This document shows positions 24,055 through 31,868 of a stretch of 64,000 nt of DNA, piece after piece (the stretch's first letter is position 1; the number at the start of each line of letters is the position of its first letter). Below the pieces are notes generated by a model, which made no database searches, was not told where the DNA came from, and was given only the letters and a program-made list of their open reading frames with translations. Origin of the DNA: Streptococcus mutans. GTDB lineage: Bacteria; Bacillota; Bacilli; Lactobacillales; Streptococcaceae. Made by a program: the position numbers and the translations under genes. The DNA lies in contig NZ_AP019720.1 of NCBI RefSeq assembly GCF_006739205.1, forward strand, positions 372,001 to 436,000, written 5' to 3'.

Positions 24055-24125
24055 TGCCACCACCGAGAATCGAACTCGGAACGGAGCATTACCATTGCTC
24101 TATTATACCATTTAACTATAGCGGC
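24055..24125 (-). tRNA. tRNA-Thr (anticodon GGT)
   Basis: Read on the minus strand: acceptor GCCGCTA / TGGTGGC, anticodon stem GAGCA / TGCTC around loop ATGGTAA (anticodon GGT), T arm CCGAGTTCGATTCTCGG. It is a single tRNA outside the rRNA clusters with its own promoter and terminator, and decodes ACC/ACU, complementing the TGT-anticodon Thr tRNAs of the rRNA operons. Confidence 0.93.
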
Positions 24126-24134
24126 GACTCATCT

Positions 24135-24163
24135 ATCATACTATAAAATAATGAAGAATGCAA
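24135..24163 (-). promoter_or_regulatory. Promoter of tRNA-Thr
   Basis: On the minus strand TTGCAT, a 17-bp spacer and TATGAT end nine bases before the mature tRNA 5' end, so transcription starts almost at the tRNA. Confidence 0.75.
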
Positions 24164-24279
24164 GGAGGGAAACTTAATATCATTTGTTCATTAATTTAAA
24201 TTAGAAAACGAAATGGCTATCTCTTTTTCTCTTAAAATGGTATAATAACAGTTACAGAATTTTTTACAAGGAAGATATG

Positions 24280-24534
24280 ATGTCATACGAACAGGAATTT
24301 TTACGAGAATTTGAAGCTTGGGTCAATTCACAAGTGACCATTAACGAAATGGCCATGAATGCTAGTCGTAAAATCATTGAAGAAGATAAAGATGAGCGTG
24401 CAGCAGATGCCTATATTCGTTATGAAAGCAAACTGGATGCCTATAAATTTATCCAAGGAAAATTTGAAAATTATAAGGCTGGCAAAGGATTTCACGATAT
24501 ACCAGACGGTCTTTTTGGTGAGAGAAATTATTGA
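24280..24534 (+). CDS. DUF1912 family protein
   Basis: This 84-residue acidic, helical protein starts MSYEQEFLREFEAWVNSQV and ends HDIPDGLFGERNY, a conserved streptococcal family (DUF1912) of unknown function. Two ATG codons stand in tandem (24277 and 24280); an AAGGAAG ribosome binding site is 5-8 bases upstream. An extended -10 (TGGTATAAT, 24238-24246) drives it. It sits just before the T-box leader. Confidence 0.78.
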   Translation: MSYEQEFLREFEAWVNSQVTINEMAMNASRKIIEEDKDERAADAYIRYESKLDAYKFIQGKFENYKAGKGFHDIPDGLFGERNY

Positions 24535-24558
24535 TTTCTAAAGGTTAATCTGATAAAA
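24531..24558 (+). promoter_or_regulatory. Promoter of the T-box transcript
   Basis: TTGATT (24531-24536) overlapping the DUF1912 stop, 16-bp spacer and extended -10 TGATAAAAT ending at 24558. Confidence 0.6.
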
Positions 24559-24564
24559 TAAGGT

Positions 24565-24754
24565 CATTCAGAGGTGTTTTGAATTCCATTTGTTATAGGA
24601 AGCGGCGTTACTGGGAAATCCGCACAAATGTCGAAACTGGTTGCTGATGTGATTTTTTGAAATAAAATGAGTTGCGGGTCTAGCCCGAAACTGGGTGGTA
24701 CCGCGGAGATCATAGAATGACATTCGTCCCTGTCAATTGGCAGGGACGGTTTTT
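24565..24754 (+). promoter_or_regulatory. T-box riboswitch leader (valine type inferred)
   Basis: The antiterminator core GGGTGGTACCGCG lies at 24693-24705. The UGGU in it pairs with a tRNA ACCA end whose discriminator is A, matching the tRNA-Val here. The competing terminator is CGTCCCTG / CAGGGACG (24725-24748) followed by GTTTTT. Uncharged tRNA would stabilise the antiterminator and allow read-through. The specifier is assigned to valine from the position before valS; I could not place the specifier triplet with certainty. Unusually, the next three genes are not the synthetase. Confidence 0.88.
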
Positions 24755-24856
24755 GGTAGGAAAGAGCACATACCAGTTTACTGGGAAAAAGGTTGCAAGG
24801 CAATCACTGTACGGACTTGGTTTATGGACTGTTGGAGAAGGAATGGGAGGAAAGTA

Positions 24857-25759
24857 TTGTTTGAAACAAGTGATAATATTAATCAATTTATTCGTACATT
24901 AAGAGACTTAAACGAAATTATTGAAAAAAGAGCAAAGCTTAATTTACTGGATAATGCGGTGTTAGCAGAATCTTTTTATAAAGAAATTTTAAATGCTTTA
25001 TTTTCTTGGAAGTTAGAAAATTTAAATATTGAACAGTCCAATTTTGAAGCAATTGATTTAATTGATGATAAAAATAAAATTGTTGTTCAAATTTCATGTA
25101 CTTGTGAGAATCAAAAAGTGCATGGTACTATTTCTAAAGATGAATTAACTAAAGAAGATTATAAGGAATACGTACTTTACTTTGTTTTTATTGGAAAACA
25201 GAATAGCAAGATTAAAAATGGTAAATATAATAATACTTCACAATTGAATTTTAATCCCAAGAAGAATATTTTTTTAACAGAAGATTTAATAAAAAAGTTT
25301 CAGGATTTAACCCCAAATTCTCAGCGTAAAGTTCTTGATATTATTCAAAATTATCTAAGTAATGAGAAAAGTGGCGAGAATATCTTATCAAAAAGAGAAA
25401 TTTCAGAAAGCATTCTTGAAATTTTGGATGAGAATAGTGAAATCTTTTTTAAGTATGGTCCACATTCTAAAGTAGCTTCAACTAGTCCAATGAGTAAGTC
25501 TTCCTATAAAATTTGGAATAAGCAAAAACAAAAAATTATTGAGAATAACAAAGATATATTAAATTTGTATAGTAAACATCAATCATTTTTTAGTAGAAAA
25601 GAAAAATTGCTATTTAACAAATTTAAATCAAATGTTGAATCATTTGAATGTAATGACAAACAAAGACTAGATTCAAATGTATATGAATCATTTCCAGAAG
25701 ACTTTCCAAAAATGTTAGAATCAATTATTAAAAATCAAGGAGTTAATTTAAATGGTTAA
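24857..25759 (+). CDS. SMEK-domain/nuclease-like protein of the T-box cassette
   Basis: The TTG start at 24857 has a good ribosome binding site (GGGAGG, 6 bases away) and gives 300 residues. The upstream continuation of the frame reads through the T-box and is not credible. Residues 1-165 show LAESFYKEILNALFSWKLEN and then AIDLIDDKNKIVVQIS, an E ... D-x(9)-QxS arrangement like SMEK and restriction-endonuclease folds. The C-terminal half has the pattern YGPHSKV ... W ... NN ... FPEDFPKM seen in bacterial conflict-system proteins. The gene is very AT-rich compared with valS. It overlaps the next gene by 8 bases. Catalytic activity is inferred only. Confidence 0.62.
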   Translation: MFETSDNINQFIRTLRDLNEIIEKRAKLNLLDNAVLAESFYKEILNALFSWKLENLNIEQSNFEAIDLIDDKNKIVVQISCTCENQKVHGTISKDELTKEDYKEYVLYFVFIGKQNSKIKNGKYNNTSQLNFNPKKNIFLTEDLIKKFQDLTPNSQRKVLDIIQNYLSNEKSGENILSKREISESILEILDENSEIFFKYGPHSKVASTSPMSKSSYKIWNKQKQKIIENNKDILNLYSKHQSFFSRKEKLLFNKFKSNVESFECNDKQRLDSNVYESFPEDFPKMLESIIKNQGVNLNG

Positions 25760-26162
25760 TTTTAGCGATGAACCGAGACCAGAGTCAGTAGTTTATTTTG
25801 AACAGATATTAGAGAGACATGGTAAGATTGTTAGATATGAAAGACCAGAAGATTTTATTTATAAGTTATTTCTTAGTGGTGGTAAGACATATTTAGTATG
25901 GTTAACTAATAAGTACACTGTATCTGTTAATGATGTTGTTGAAAAGATAAATGAAGGTTTTGATGCTTTAATCACCATTAGTATGTGGAATAGCTATACG
26001 TATGAAGCTAAAGAATATGCACTACAAAAACATTTTGGTTTATTCAAAATTCAAGAATTCATGGGTGCATTAAATTACTCAGATCCATCTCAATATTATA
26101 TGGGAATTGATGAAGAAGATGGTAAAAGATTGTATGGGGAACGCGATTATAAATTTGATTAG
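25752..26162 (+). CDS. Hypothetical protein, second gene of the T-box cassette
   Basis: This 136-residue soluble protein is not recognised. It has a basic and aromatic first half (RHGKIVRYERPEDFIYKLF), the segment KTYLVWLTNKYTVSVNDV and an acidic tail. There is no signal peptide or membrane helix. Its ATG overlaps the end of the SMEK-type gene by 8 bases, and its own end overlaps the next gene, so all three are translationally coupled. AT-rich composition matches its neighbours in the cassette. Confidence 0.6.
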   Translation: MVNFSDEPRPESVVYFEQILERHGKIVRYERPEDFIYKLFLSGGKTYLVWLTNKYTVSVNDVVEKINEGFDALITISMWNSYTYEAKEYALQKHFGLFKIQEFMGALNYSDPSQYYMGIDEEDGKRLYGERDYKFD

Positions 26163-26442
26163 TAACATAGAATTTAAAAAATTACTAGATGAAACGATTC
26201 GATTTGAACTTTATCAATTTGGTTCTTCGTTAGAAAAAGAAGAGTTTAACGATATTGATTTATTGTTAATATATAAAAATAGTGAAAAAAATAAACAGAA
26301 TGAAATACTAACTCTAAAGAAAATAATTAAAAGTTATTTATTTAAACAGTATCAGATTGATATTGACATCACAGTTTTATCAGAAAATGAAGAGAAAGAA
26401 AAGAAATTTCTAGAGCAAGTCAATTATATAAAAGTATATTAA
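26134..26442 (+). CDS. Minimal nucleotidyltransferase (MNT-like), third gene of the cassette
   Basis: The frame has the nucleotidyltransferase beta-polymerase-like motif: [18 protein letters not shown] (GS ... DID) and a third acidic strand [11 protein letters not shown]. From the ATG at 26134 it has 102 residues, the size of MNT domains. An in-frame TTG at 26155 or the ATGs at 26107/26110 are alternative starts. MNT proteins are usually antitoxins of HEPN toxins or AMP-transferring partners; no HEPN protein is visible here. Its stop lies 11 bases before the valS ATG. Confidence 0.62.
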   Translation: MGNAIINLISNIEFKKLLDETIRFELYQFGSSLEKEEFNDIDLLLIYKNSEKNKQNEILTLKKIIKSYLFKQYQIDIDITVLSENEEKEKKFLEQVNYIKVY

Positions 26443-26453
26443 GGAGAACATAT

Positions 26454-29105
26454 ATGTCAACACAACTTTCACCTAAATACAATCCAGCCGAGGTTGAGGC
26501 TGGTCGTTACCAAAAATGGCTTGATGCCGATGTTTTCAAGCCTTCTGGAGATCAAAAGGCTAAGCCTTATTCAATCGTGATTCCACCACCAAATGTGACG
26601 GGGAAATTGCACCTTGGTCACGCTTGGGACACGACTTTGCCGGATATTATTATCCGTCAAAAGCGTATGCAGGGTTTTGACACGCTCTGGCTGCCGGGGA
26701 TGGATCACGCTGGTATTGCCACACAGGCCAAGGTAGAAGCTCGCTTGGCTGAAGATGGCATTTCCCGTTATGATCTTGGTCGTGAGAAATTTCTGGATAA
26801 GGTCTGGGAATGGAAGGATGAGTATGCGGCAACCATCAAGGAGCAATGGGGCAAGATGGGAATTTCTGTTGATTATTCGCGGGAACGTTTCACCCTTGAT
26901 GAAGGATTGTCTAAAGCGGTCCGCAAGGTTTTCGTAGAACTCTATAAAAAAGGCTGGATTTATCGCGGCGAATTTATCATCAACTGGGACCCTAAGGCAC
27001 GCACAGCTTTGTCCGACATCGAAGTCATTCATAAGGATGTGGAAGGTGCCTTCTACCATATGAATTATATGTTGGAAGATGGCTCGCGCGCTTTGGAAGT
27101 TGCGACCACGCGTCCAGAGACCATGTTTGGGGATACGGCTGTCGCTGTCAATCCAAATGATGATCGTTACAAAGATCTGATTGGACAAAATGTTATCTTG
27201 CCAATTGTTAACAAGCTGATTCCAATCGTAGCAGATGAACATGCTGACCCTGAGTTTGGAACAGGTGTGGTTAAAATCACACCTGCCCATGATCCTAACG
27301 ACTTCCTCGTTGGTCAGCGTCACAATCTGCCACAAGTCAATGTCATGAACGATGACGGAACCATGAACGAACTGGCTGGCGAATTTGCTGGCATGGATCG
27401 CTTTGAAGCCCGCAAGGCAACTGTTAAGAAACTGGAAGAAATCGGCGCTCTTGTGGAAATCGAAAAGATGACCCACTCGGTTGGTCACTCAGAACGGACA
27501 GGTGTACCAATTGAGCCACGTCTGTCTACCCAGTGGTTCGTTAAGATGGACCAACTGGCTAAGAATGCCATTGCCAATCAAGACACTGATGACAAAGTGG
27601 ACTTTTACCCACCGCGTTTCAATGATACCTTCCTGCAATGGATGGAAAATGTGCATGACTGGGTGATTTCCCGTCAGCTCTGGTGGGGTCACCAAATCCC
27701 TGCTTGGTACAATGCGGATGGTGACATGTATGTCGGTGAAGAGGCTCCAGAGGGTGATGGCTGGAAGCAAGATGAAGATGTGCTTGACACTTGGTTCAGC
27801 TCTGCTCTTTGGCCATTCTCAACTATGGGCTGGCCTGACACGGACTCAGAAGATTTCAAACGTTATTTCCCAACCTCGACCCTTGTCACAGGCTATGACA
27901 TCATCTTCTTCTGGGTTTCCCGTATGATTTTCCAATCTTTGGAATTCACTGGTCGCCAGCCATTCAAAAACGTCCTAATCCACGGGCTTATTCGTGATGA
28001 GCAAGGGCGCAAGATGTCTAAATCTCTCGGTAACGGCATTGACCCTATGGATGTTGTTGACAAATACGGTGCTGATGCTTTGCGTTGGTTCCTGTCAAAT
28101 GGATCTGCACCGGGTCAAGATGTGCGTTTCTCTTACGAAAAAATGGACGCTGCTTGGAATTTCATTAACAAGATTTGGAACATTTCCCGCTATATCCTCA
28201 TGAATAATGAAGGCCTTAGCCTTGATCAAGCTAGCAAAAATGTTGTTTTAGTAACCAATGGCAAAGCTGGTAATGTGACGGACCGCTGGATTCTTCATAA
28301 TCTCAATGAAACCATTGCCAAAGTTACTGAAAACTTCGATAAGTTCGAATTTGGTGTGGCTGGTCACATCCTTTACAATTTCATCTGGGATGAATTTGCC
28401 GACTGGTATGTGGAGTTGACCAAAGAAGTCCTTTACAGCGAAGATGAGGCTGAAAAAGTTATTACGCGTTCGGTCCTCCTTTACACCTTGGACAAAATCC
28501 TGCGTCTTCTCCATCCTATCATGCCATTTGTAACAGAAGAAATCTTCGGTCAATACGCAGATGGTTCTATCGTGACAGCAGCTTATCCAACTGTTAATCC
28601 TGCTTTTGAAAATCAAACGGCGCATTCTGGCGTGGAAAGTCTCAAAGACCTGATTCGAGCTGTACGTAATGCGCGTGCAGAAGTCAACGTAGCTCCAAGC
28701 AAACCTATCACCATTCTTGTCAAAACAAGCGATAGCAACTTGGAAGACTTTTTCAAGGCCAATGTCAACTACATCAAACGCTTCACAAACCCAGAAACAC
28801 TTGAAATCAGCTCTGCCATTGCCACCCCAGAACTAGCCATGTCAGCAGTTATCACAGGTGCAGAAATCTTCCTGCCGCTGGCAGACTTGCTCAACGTTGA
28901 GGAAGAACTAGCCCGCCTCAACAAAGAACTGGCCAAATGGCAAAAAGAACTAGACATAGTTGCTAAAAAACTCAGCAACGACCGCTTTGTCCAAAATGCC
29001 AAACCTGAAATCGTCCAAAAAGAACGCGACAAACAAATCGACTACCAAACCAAATACGACGCCACAGTGGAACGGATTAAAGAGATGGAGAAACTAATTA
29101 AATAG
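26454..29105 (+). CDS. valS: Valyl-tRNA synthetase
   Basis: Class I synthetase of 883 residues charging tRNA-Val. The HIGH-type motif is in [14 protein letters not shown] (near residue 50) and the KMSKS motif in [11 protein letters not shown] (near residue 525). A CP1 editing domain lies between, and a C-terminal coiled coil covers about 815-883. AAGGAG precedes the ATG. Codon use is strongly biased and GC is clearly higher than in the three genes before it. Its T-box lies about 1.7 kb upstream, beyond the cassette, and no other promoter is evident before it. Confidence 0.97.
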   Translation: MSTQLSPKYNPAEVEAGRYQKWLDADVFKPSGDQKAKPYSIVIPPPNVTGKLHLGHAWDTTLPDIIIRQKRMQGFDTLWLPGMDHAGIATQAKVEARLAEDGISRYDLGREKFLDKVWEWKDEYAATIKEQWGKMGISVDYSRERFTLDEGLSKAVRKVFVELYKKGWIYRGEFIINWDPKARTALSDIEVIHKDVEGAFYHMNYMLEDGSRALEVATTRPETMFGDTAVAVNPNDDRYKDLIGQNVILPIVNKLIPIVADEHADPEFGTGVVKITPAHDPNDFLVGQRHNLPQVNVMNDDGTMNELAGEFAGMDRFEARKATVKKLEEIGALVEIEKMTHSVGHSERTGVPIEPRLSTQWFVKMDQLAKNAIANQDTDDKVDFYPPRFNDTFLQWMENVHDWVISRQLWWGHQIPAWYNADGDMYVGEEAPEGDGWKQDEDVLDTWFSSALWPFSTMGWPDTDSEDFKRYFPTSTLVTGYDIIFFWVSRMIFQSLEFTGRQPFKNVLIHGLIRDEQGRKMSKSLGNGIDPMDVVDKYGADALRWFLSNGSAPGQDVRFSYEKMDAAWNFINKIWNISRYILMNNEGLSLDQASKNVVLVTNGKAGNVTDRWILHNLNETIAKVTENFDKFEFGVAGHILYNFIWDEFADWYVELTKEVLYSEDEAEKVITRSVLLYTLDKILRLLHPIMPFVTEEIFGQYADGSIVTAAYPTVNPAFENQTAHSGVESLKDLIRAVRNARAEVNVAPSKPITILVKTSDSNLEDFFKANVNYIKRFTNPETLEISSAIATPELAMSAVITGAEIFLPLADLLNVEEELARLNKELAKWQKELDIVAKKLSNDRFVQNAKPEIVQKERDKQIDYQTKYDATVERIKEMEKLIK

Positions 29106-29120
29106 GAGTAAAGGATAAAA

Positions 29121-29285
29121 ATAGGACTGTTAAAGAAAATTTTAAATAAAAAAATTGTTAATACTAATGGCTATACGCGCTCTGATACTGGAAGAGCTGT
29201 ACATGCATATCTTAGAACACATCCTAAGAATCAAGGGATAGGGAAAAAACTGACCAAAAGCATCATTAATGCATTGAAAAAGTAG
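29121..29285 (+). pseudogene. Short remnant with a GNAT-like motif
   Basis: Without a proper start codon the frame reads GLLKKILNKKIVNTNGYT and then HPKNQGIGKKLTKSIINAL before a stop. The second part resembles acetyl-CoA-binding motif A (QGxGxxL) of GNAT acetyltransferases. It is far too short to be a complete enzyme and begins right behind valS, where a GGAGTAAAGG ribosome-binding-like sequence points to nothing usable. Confidence 0.35.
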
Positions 29286-29515
29286 ATAAAATAAAGAAGT
29301 ACGATCTGATATACTCCCATATAGTGGACAGTGAAAAAACAAAAAATTCACTAGAACTATAAGGGAAATATATCAGTAATTGCTTTCTAGTTTTTTAATA
29401 TTTTTAACACCTTGTACGAATCATAAATTAAATAATTTATCCATCTCGTTGTTCATTCCAATCCAAAATATAGTAAATACAACTATATAATAGAAATACT
29501 AAAAGTAGTGATTCC
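29286..29515. other. Intergenic stretch with no recognised gene
   Basis: AT-rich sequence with short degraded segments; I see no convincing coding or RNA feature. Confidence 0.4.
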
Positions 29516-29614
29516 ATGATTGTACCAACCTCAGTTCGTCTGTCAGATGATTTAAATTTGACCATACAGGACAGAAAGTCTGGTCATGTTCGTTTTTGTA
29601 ATGGCAGTAAATGA
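29516..29614 (+). pseudogene. Fragment of a ribbon-helix-helix antitoxin
   Basis: ATG opens MIVPTSVRLSDDLNLTIQD and stops after 32 residues. PTSVRLSDDLN is the characteristic start of RelB-type ribbon-helix-helix antitoxins; the helices that should follow are missing. Confidence 0.5.
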
Positions 29615-29676
29615 AGAACAACATATCGTTGACACTTTATGTATATACATAATTATAATAAGTGTAAAGGGTGTGC

Positions 29677-29982
29677 ATGGCTGTGTTGCTAGAGCAAGAT
29701 AGAATTCAGTTGAAGAAATGGGGAAACAGCAACGCTTTTCGGATTCCACAGAAGCTTTTGAAGTCCTTGAAATTTGAACCAGATCAGGAGTTTACGATTA
29801 AGGCTGTTGATTTAGGTGGACATAAACAACTAGTTATTGAGCCTCTTGTCAGTCAAAATGACCAGTTGTCTCTTATTGAGTCTCTCTCAGGGATTTTATC
29901 AGATAGTGAAACTGTCGATGTCAAAGATTACCGTAGTGAACGTAAAGAGGAAAGGCTAAAGAAATATGAAAGTCTTACTTGA
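29677..29982 (+). CDS. AbrB/MazE-type antitoxin
   Basis: This 101-residue protein has a swapped-hairpin DNA-binding domain at the N-terminus (IQLKKWGNSNAFRIPQKLL), the AbrB/MazE signature. The acidic-to-basic C-terminal half would bind the toxin. The ATG at 29677 has AAAGG 6 bases upstream; a GTG at 29671 is possible. It overlaps the PIN-domain frame by 17 bases, the usual arrangement of antitoxin and toxin. Confidence 0.85.
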   Translation: MAVLLEQDRIQLKKWGNSNAFRIPQKLLKSLKFEPDQEFTIKAVDLGGHKQLVIEPLVSQNDQLSLIESLSGILSDSETVDVKDYRSERKEERLKKYESLT

Positions 29983-30366
29983 TGTTAATATTTTTTTAGA
30001 TTTTTTTCTTGATCGCCATAGTGTCTCAAAAGAAATTGTCCTTAAATCAGTCTATGGTGCCCATACAGCCTATATTTCTGCAAATATGCTAACGGATCTT
30101 TATTATATCATGGAAAAAGTATGGGAAAAATTGCTCGGCTGGAACTCGAAAAATTAGTCAAAATTTTTCAAGTTTTAGATGTGACTAAAGAAAACTGTTT
30201 ACAAGCCTTGAGTATGAAAATGCCTGATTTTGAAGGTGCGGTAGTAGCTGCTGTTGCCTTGTCTAACGACATTAATATTGTAGTGACAAGAAATGTCACG
30301 GATTTTCAAGATAGCGAACTTATAATTTATTTACCCGAGGAATTTTTGGAGCGCTTGAAAAGGTAA
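29966..30366 (+). pseudogene. PIN-domain toxin (VapC-like), frameshifted
   Basis: The first frame (29966-30157) gives MKVLLDVNIFLDFFLDR, with the first PIN aspartates, and reaches LTDLYYIM. The rest continues in another frame (to 30366) as GKIARLELEKLVKIFQVL, MPDFEGAVVAAVALSND and VTRNVTDF, containing the remaining acidic residues. One frameshift in an A run near 30110-30122 separates them. Joined, it is about 133 residues, a normal size for a PIN ribonuclease toxin. Loss of one base is the simplest explanation. Confidence 0.82.
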
Positions 30367-30460
30367 TTGCTGCTATATTAAATGTGAGTAGATTTCCATG
30401 TCACTAAGTGTTCAGATATTGGTAATTTTAAGAGAAATATTGAAAGTAAATCTTCTCAAC

Positions 30461-30492
30461 AAGTCTAACCGCATGGTTGGGCTTGTTTTTTG
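30461..30492 (+). terminator. Terminator after the antitoxin/PIN pair
   Basis: AAGTCTAACC / GGTTGGGCTT stem with GCAT loop, followed by GTTTTTT. Confidence 0.85.
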
Positions 30493-30588
30493 ATATTAAG
30501 CAGTTGATAAATACTAAATGTAATTGACAAAAATTGAGATTCTTACGATTTTAACAGAATATTGTGCCATATTGTAAAATTCACCATT

Positions 30589-30617
30589 TTGCGAATTGGG
30601 TCAATTTGTAATATCAT
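30589..30617 (+). promoter_or_regulatory. Likely promoter of the WYL regulator
   Basis: TTGCGA, 17-bp spacer, TATCAT. It overlaps an imperfect inverted repeat (ATTGTAAAAT / ATTTTGCGAAT, about 30571-30596) that could be an autoregulatory site. Confidence 0.45.
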
Positions 30618-30649
30618 ATAACTAAAAGAGAACAGCGAGGTTAAGTAAT

Positions 30650-31624
30650 ATGGCGGAGTCAAAGACAAAACGGTTGCTCTATTTTATGTCAGAATTGGAA
30701 AAAGGAAATCAGATTAATAAAGAGGAATATATAGCGAAGTTCAATATTAGCGATAGGACGATGAAAGAGGATGTTAGTGAACTTAAAACCAATTTAAAAG
30801 AGCTGCGTCCTAATATGCAAATTAAATTTTCACGAAAACATGCCTGCTATTTTGCTAGCTATGAGCAGGGATATGGGAATTTGAAGTATAATCAAGCAGT
30901 TATTCTGTCCAAGATTTTATTGGAGAGCAGAGCATTGCGAAAAGAGGAAGTTGCTGAAATAATTAATATTTTTGTTGAACGTGCGGTCGATGATAAGGAG
31001 CGCACAAGAATCAAAAAATTAACACAGTTTGAGCTTAATAGTTATCAGGAGTTAAAGTTTTATCAAAAATCTAATAAGTCTATTTTACCAACTATTTCTG
31101 CTATTTTCGATGCTATTGTTGATCAGCGCCCGCTTGCTTTCAGTTATACAAAGCCATCTAGCAAAGTTGAGGAATATATTGTCTTGCCGATTTCAGTCAT
31201 TTTTGATAATCATTATTTTTACTGCATTTCTTACAAATTAGACAACTGTTTTCAGAGTCGGTACGAACTTCAAGAACTAAGATATTTTCGAGTTGACAGG
31301 TTTAAAACCATTCATAAATCTATTAGCAATTCAGCTTTTGCACTAACTGAAGAAGAACAAGAACGACTTATTACAGATGAACAAGTCCGCTATCAAACTT
31401 TTTCAATGCTTTCTGATCAAAAATGGGTGCGGATTCAGTTCAGGTATACAGGGCAATTCAGAGATGTATTAGAGGCGGATATTCCAAAACTTAAAATGAT
31501 TAATGAATTGGAAGAAGGAATAATCTATGAGATTGAAACCTTGAGTTTACTTGGTTTTCAGAAATATATTCAACGTTTTGATGGGGACTTTGTCTTTCTG
31601 AATATAAAAAGTATCAAAAAATAA
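30650..31624 (+). CDS. HTH-WYL domain transcriptional regulator
   Basis: This 324-residue protein has an N-terminal helix-turn-helix (MAESKTKRLLYFMSELEKG ... YIAKFNISDRTMKEDVSEL) and a WYL-type domain around residues 145-240 (PLAFSYTKPS; VLPISVIFDNHYFYCISYK), followed by a C-terminal extension. WYL proteins sense ligands, possibly nucleic acids or nucleotides, and are often found beside CRISPR-Cas and other defence loci. It lies on the same strand 244 bp before cas3 and ends in its own terminator, so it is likely a regulator of the locus rather than part of the operon. Confidence 0.82.
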   Translation: MAESKTKRLLYFMSELEKGNQINKEEYIAKFNISDRTMKEDVSELKTNLKELRPNMQIKFSRKHACYFASYEQGYGNLKYNQAVILSKILLESRALRKEEVAEIINIFVERAVDDKERTRIKKLTQFELNSYQELKFYQKSNKSILPTISAIFDAIVDQRPLAFSYTKPSSKVEEYIVLPISVIFDNHYFYCISYKLDNCFQSRYELQELRYFRVDRFKTIHKSISNSAFALTEEEQERLITDEQVRYQTFSMLSDQKWVRIQFRYTGQFRDVLEADIPKLKMINELEEGIIYEIETLSLLGFQKYIQRFDGDFVFLNIKSIKK

Positions 31625-31658
31625 CTATGATTATAACGAAGATTATCTTTTGAAATTT

Positions 31659-31698
31659 AGATAAAAGCACATATTTTATGTACTTTTATCTATTTTTT
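31659..31698 (+). terminator. Terminator after the WYL regulator
   Basis: Perfect 9-bp AGATAAAAG / CTTTTATCT stem followed by ATTTTTTTA. Confidence 0.85.
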
Positions 31699-31786
31699 TA
31701 TGAAAATAAGTGCATAAATCACGTAATCAAAATAAAAGCGACAAAAAACATGTTTTGTTTGATCAAGCTTTTTGATATGCTTTAAG

Positions 31787-31823
31787 TGTCAAAAGAATAA
31801 GGTGTACATCAGTAATTTTGACA
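31787..31823. promoter_or_regulatory. Inverted repeat over the cas3 -35 region
   Basis: TGTCAAAA (31787-31794) and TTTTGACA (31816-31823) form perfect half-sites 21 bp apart. The right half contains a consensus -35 TTGACA (31818-31823). A -10 17 bp later (TAAAAA, 31841-31846) is weak. It is a candidate operator for the neighbouring WYL protein. Confidence 0.5.
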
Positions 31824-31868
31824 ATCGTTTATTGGTATATTAAAAATTTACAATGACTAGCGAGGTAA

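Noticed and set aside
24737..24856. N-terminal extension of the SMEK-type protein beginning in the T-box terminator
   Set aside because: It would translate the regulatory hairpin, and a TTG with a proper ribosome binding site at 24857 is available.
26571..27488. 305-codon frame on the minus strand inside valS
   Set aside because: It is a codon-bias shadow of the intact valS gene; no ribosome binding site and no family resemblance.
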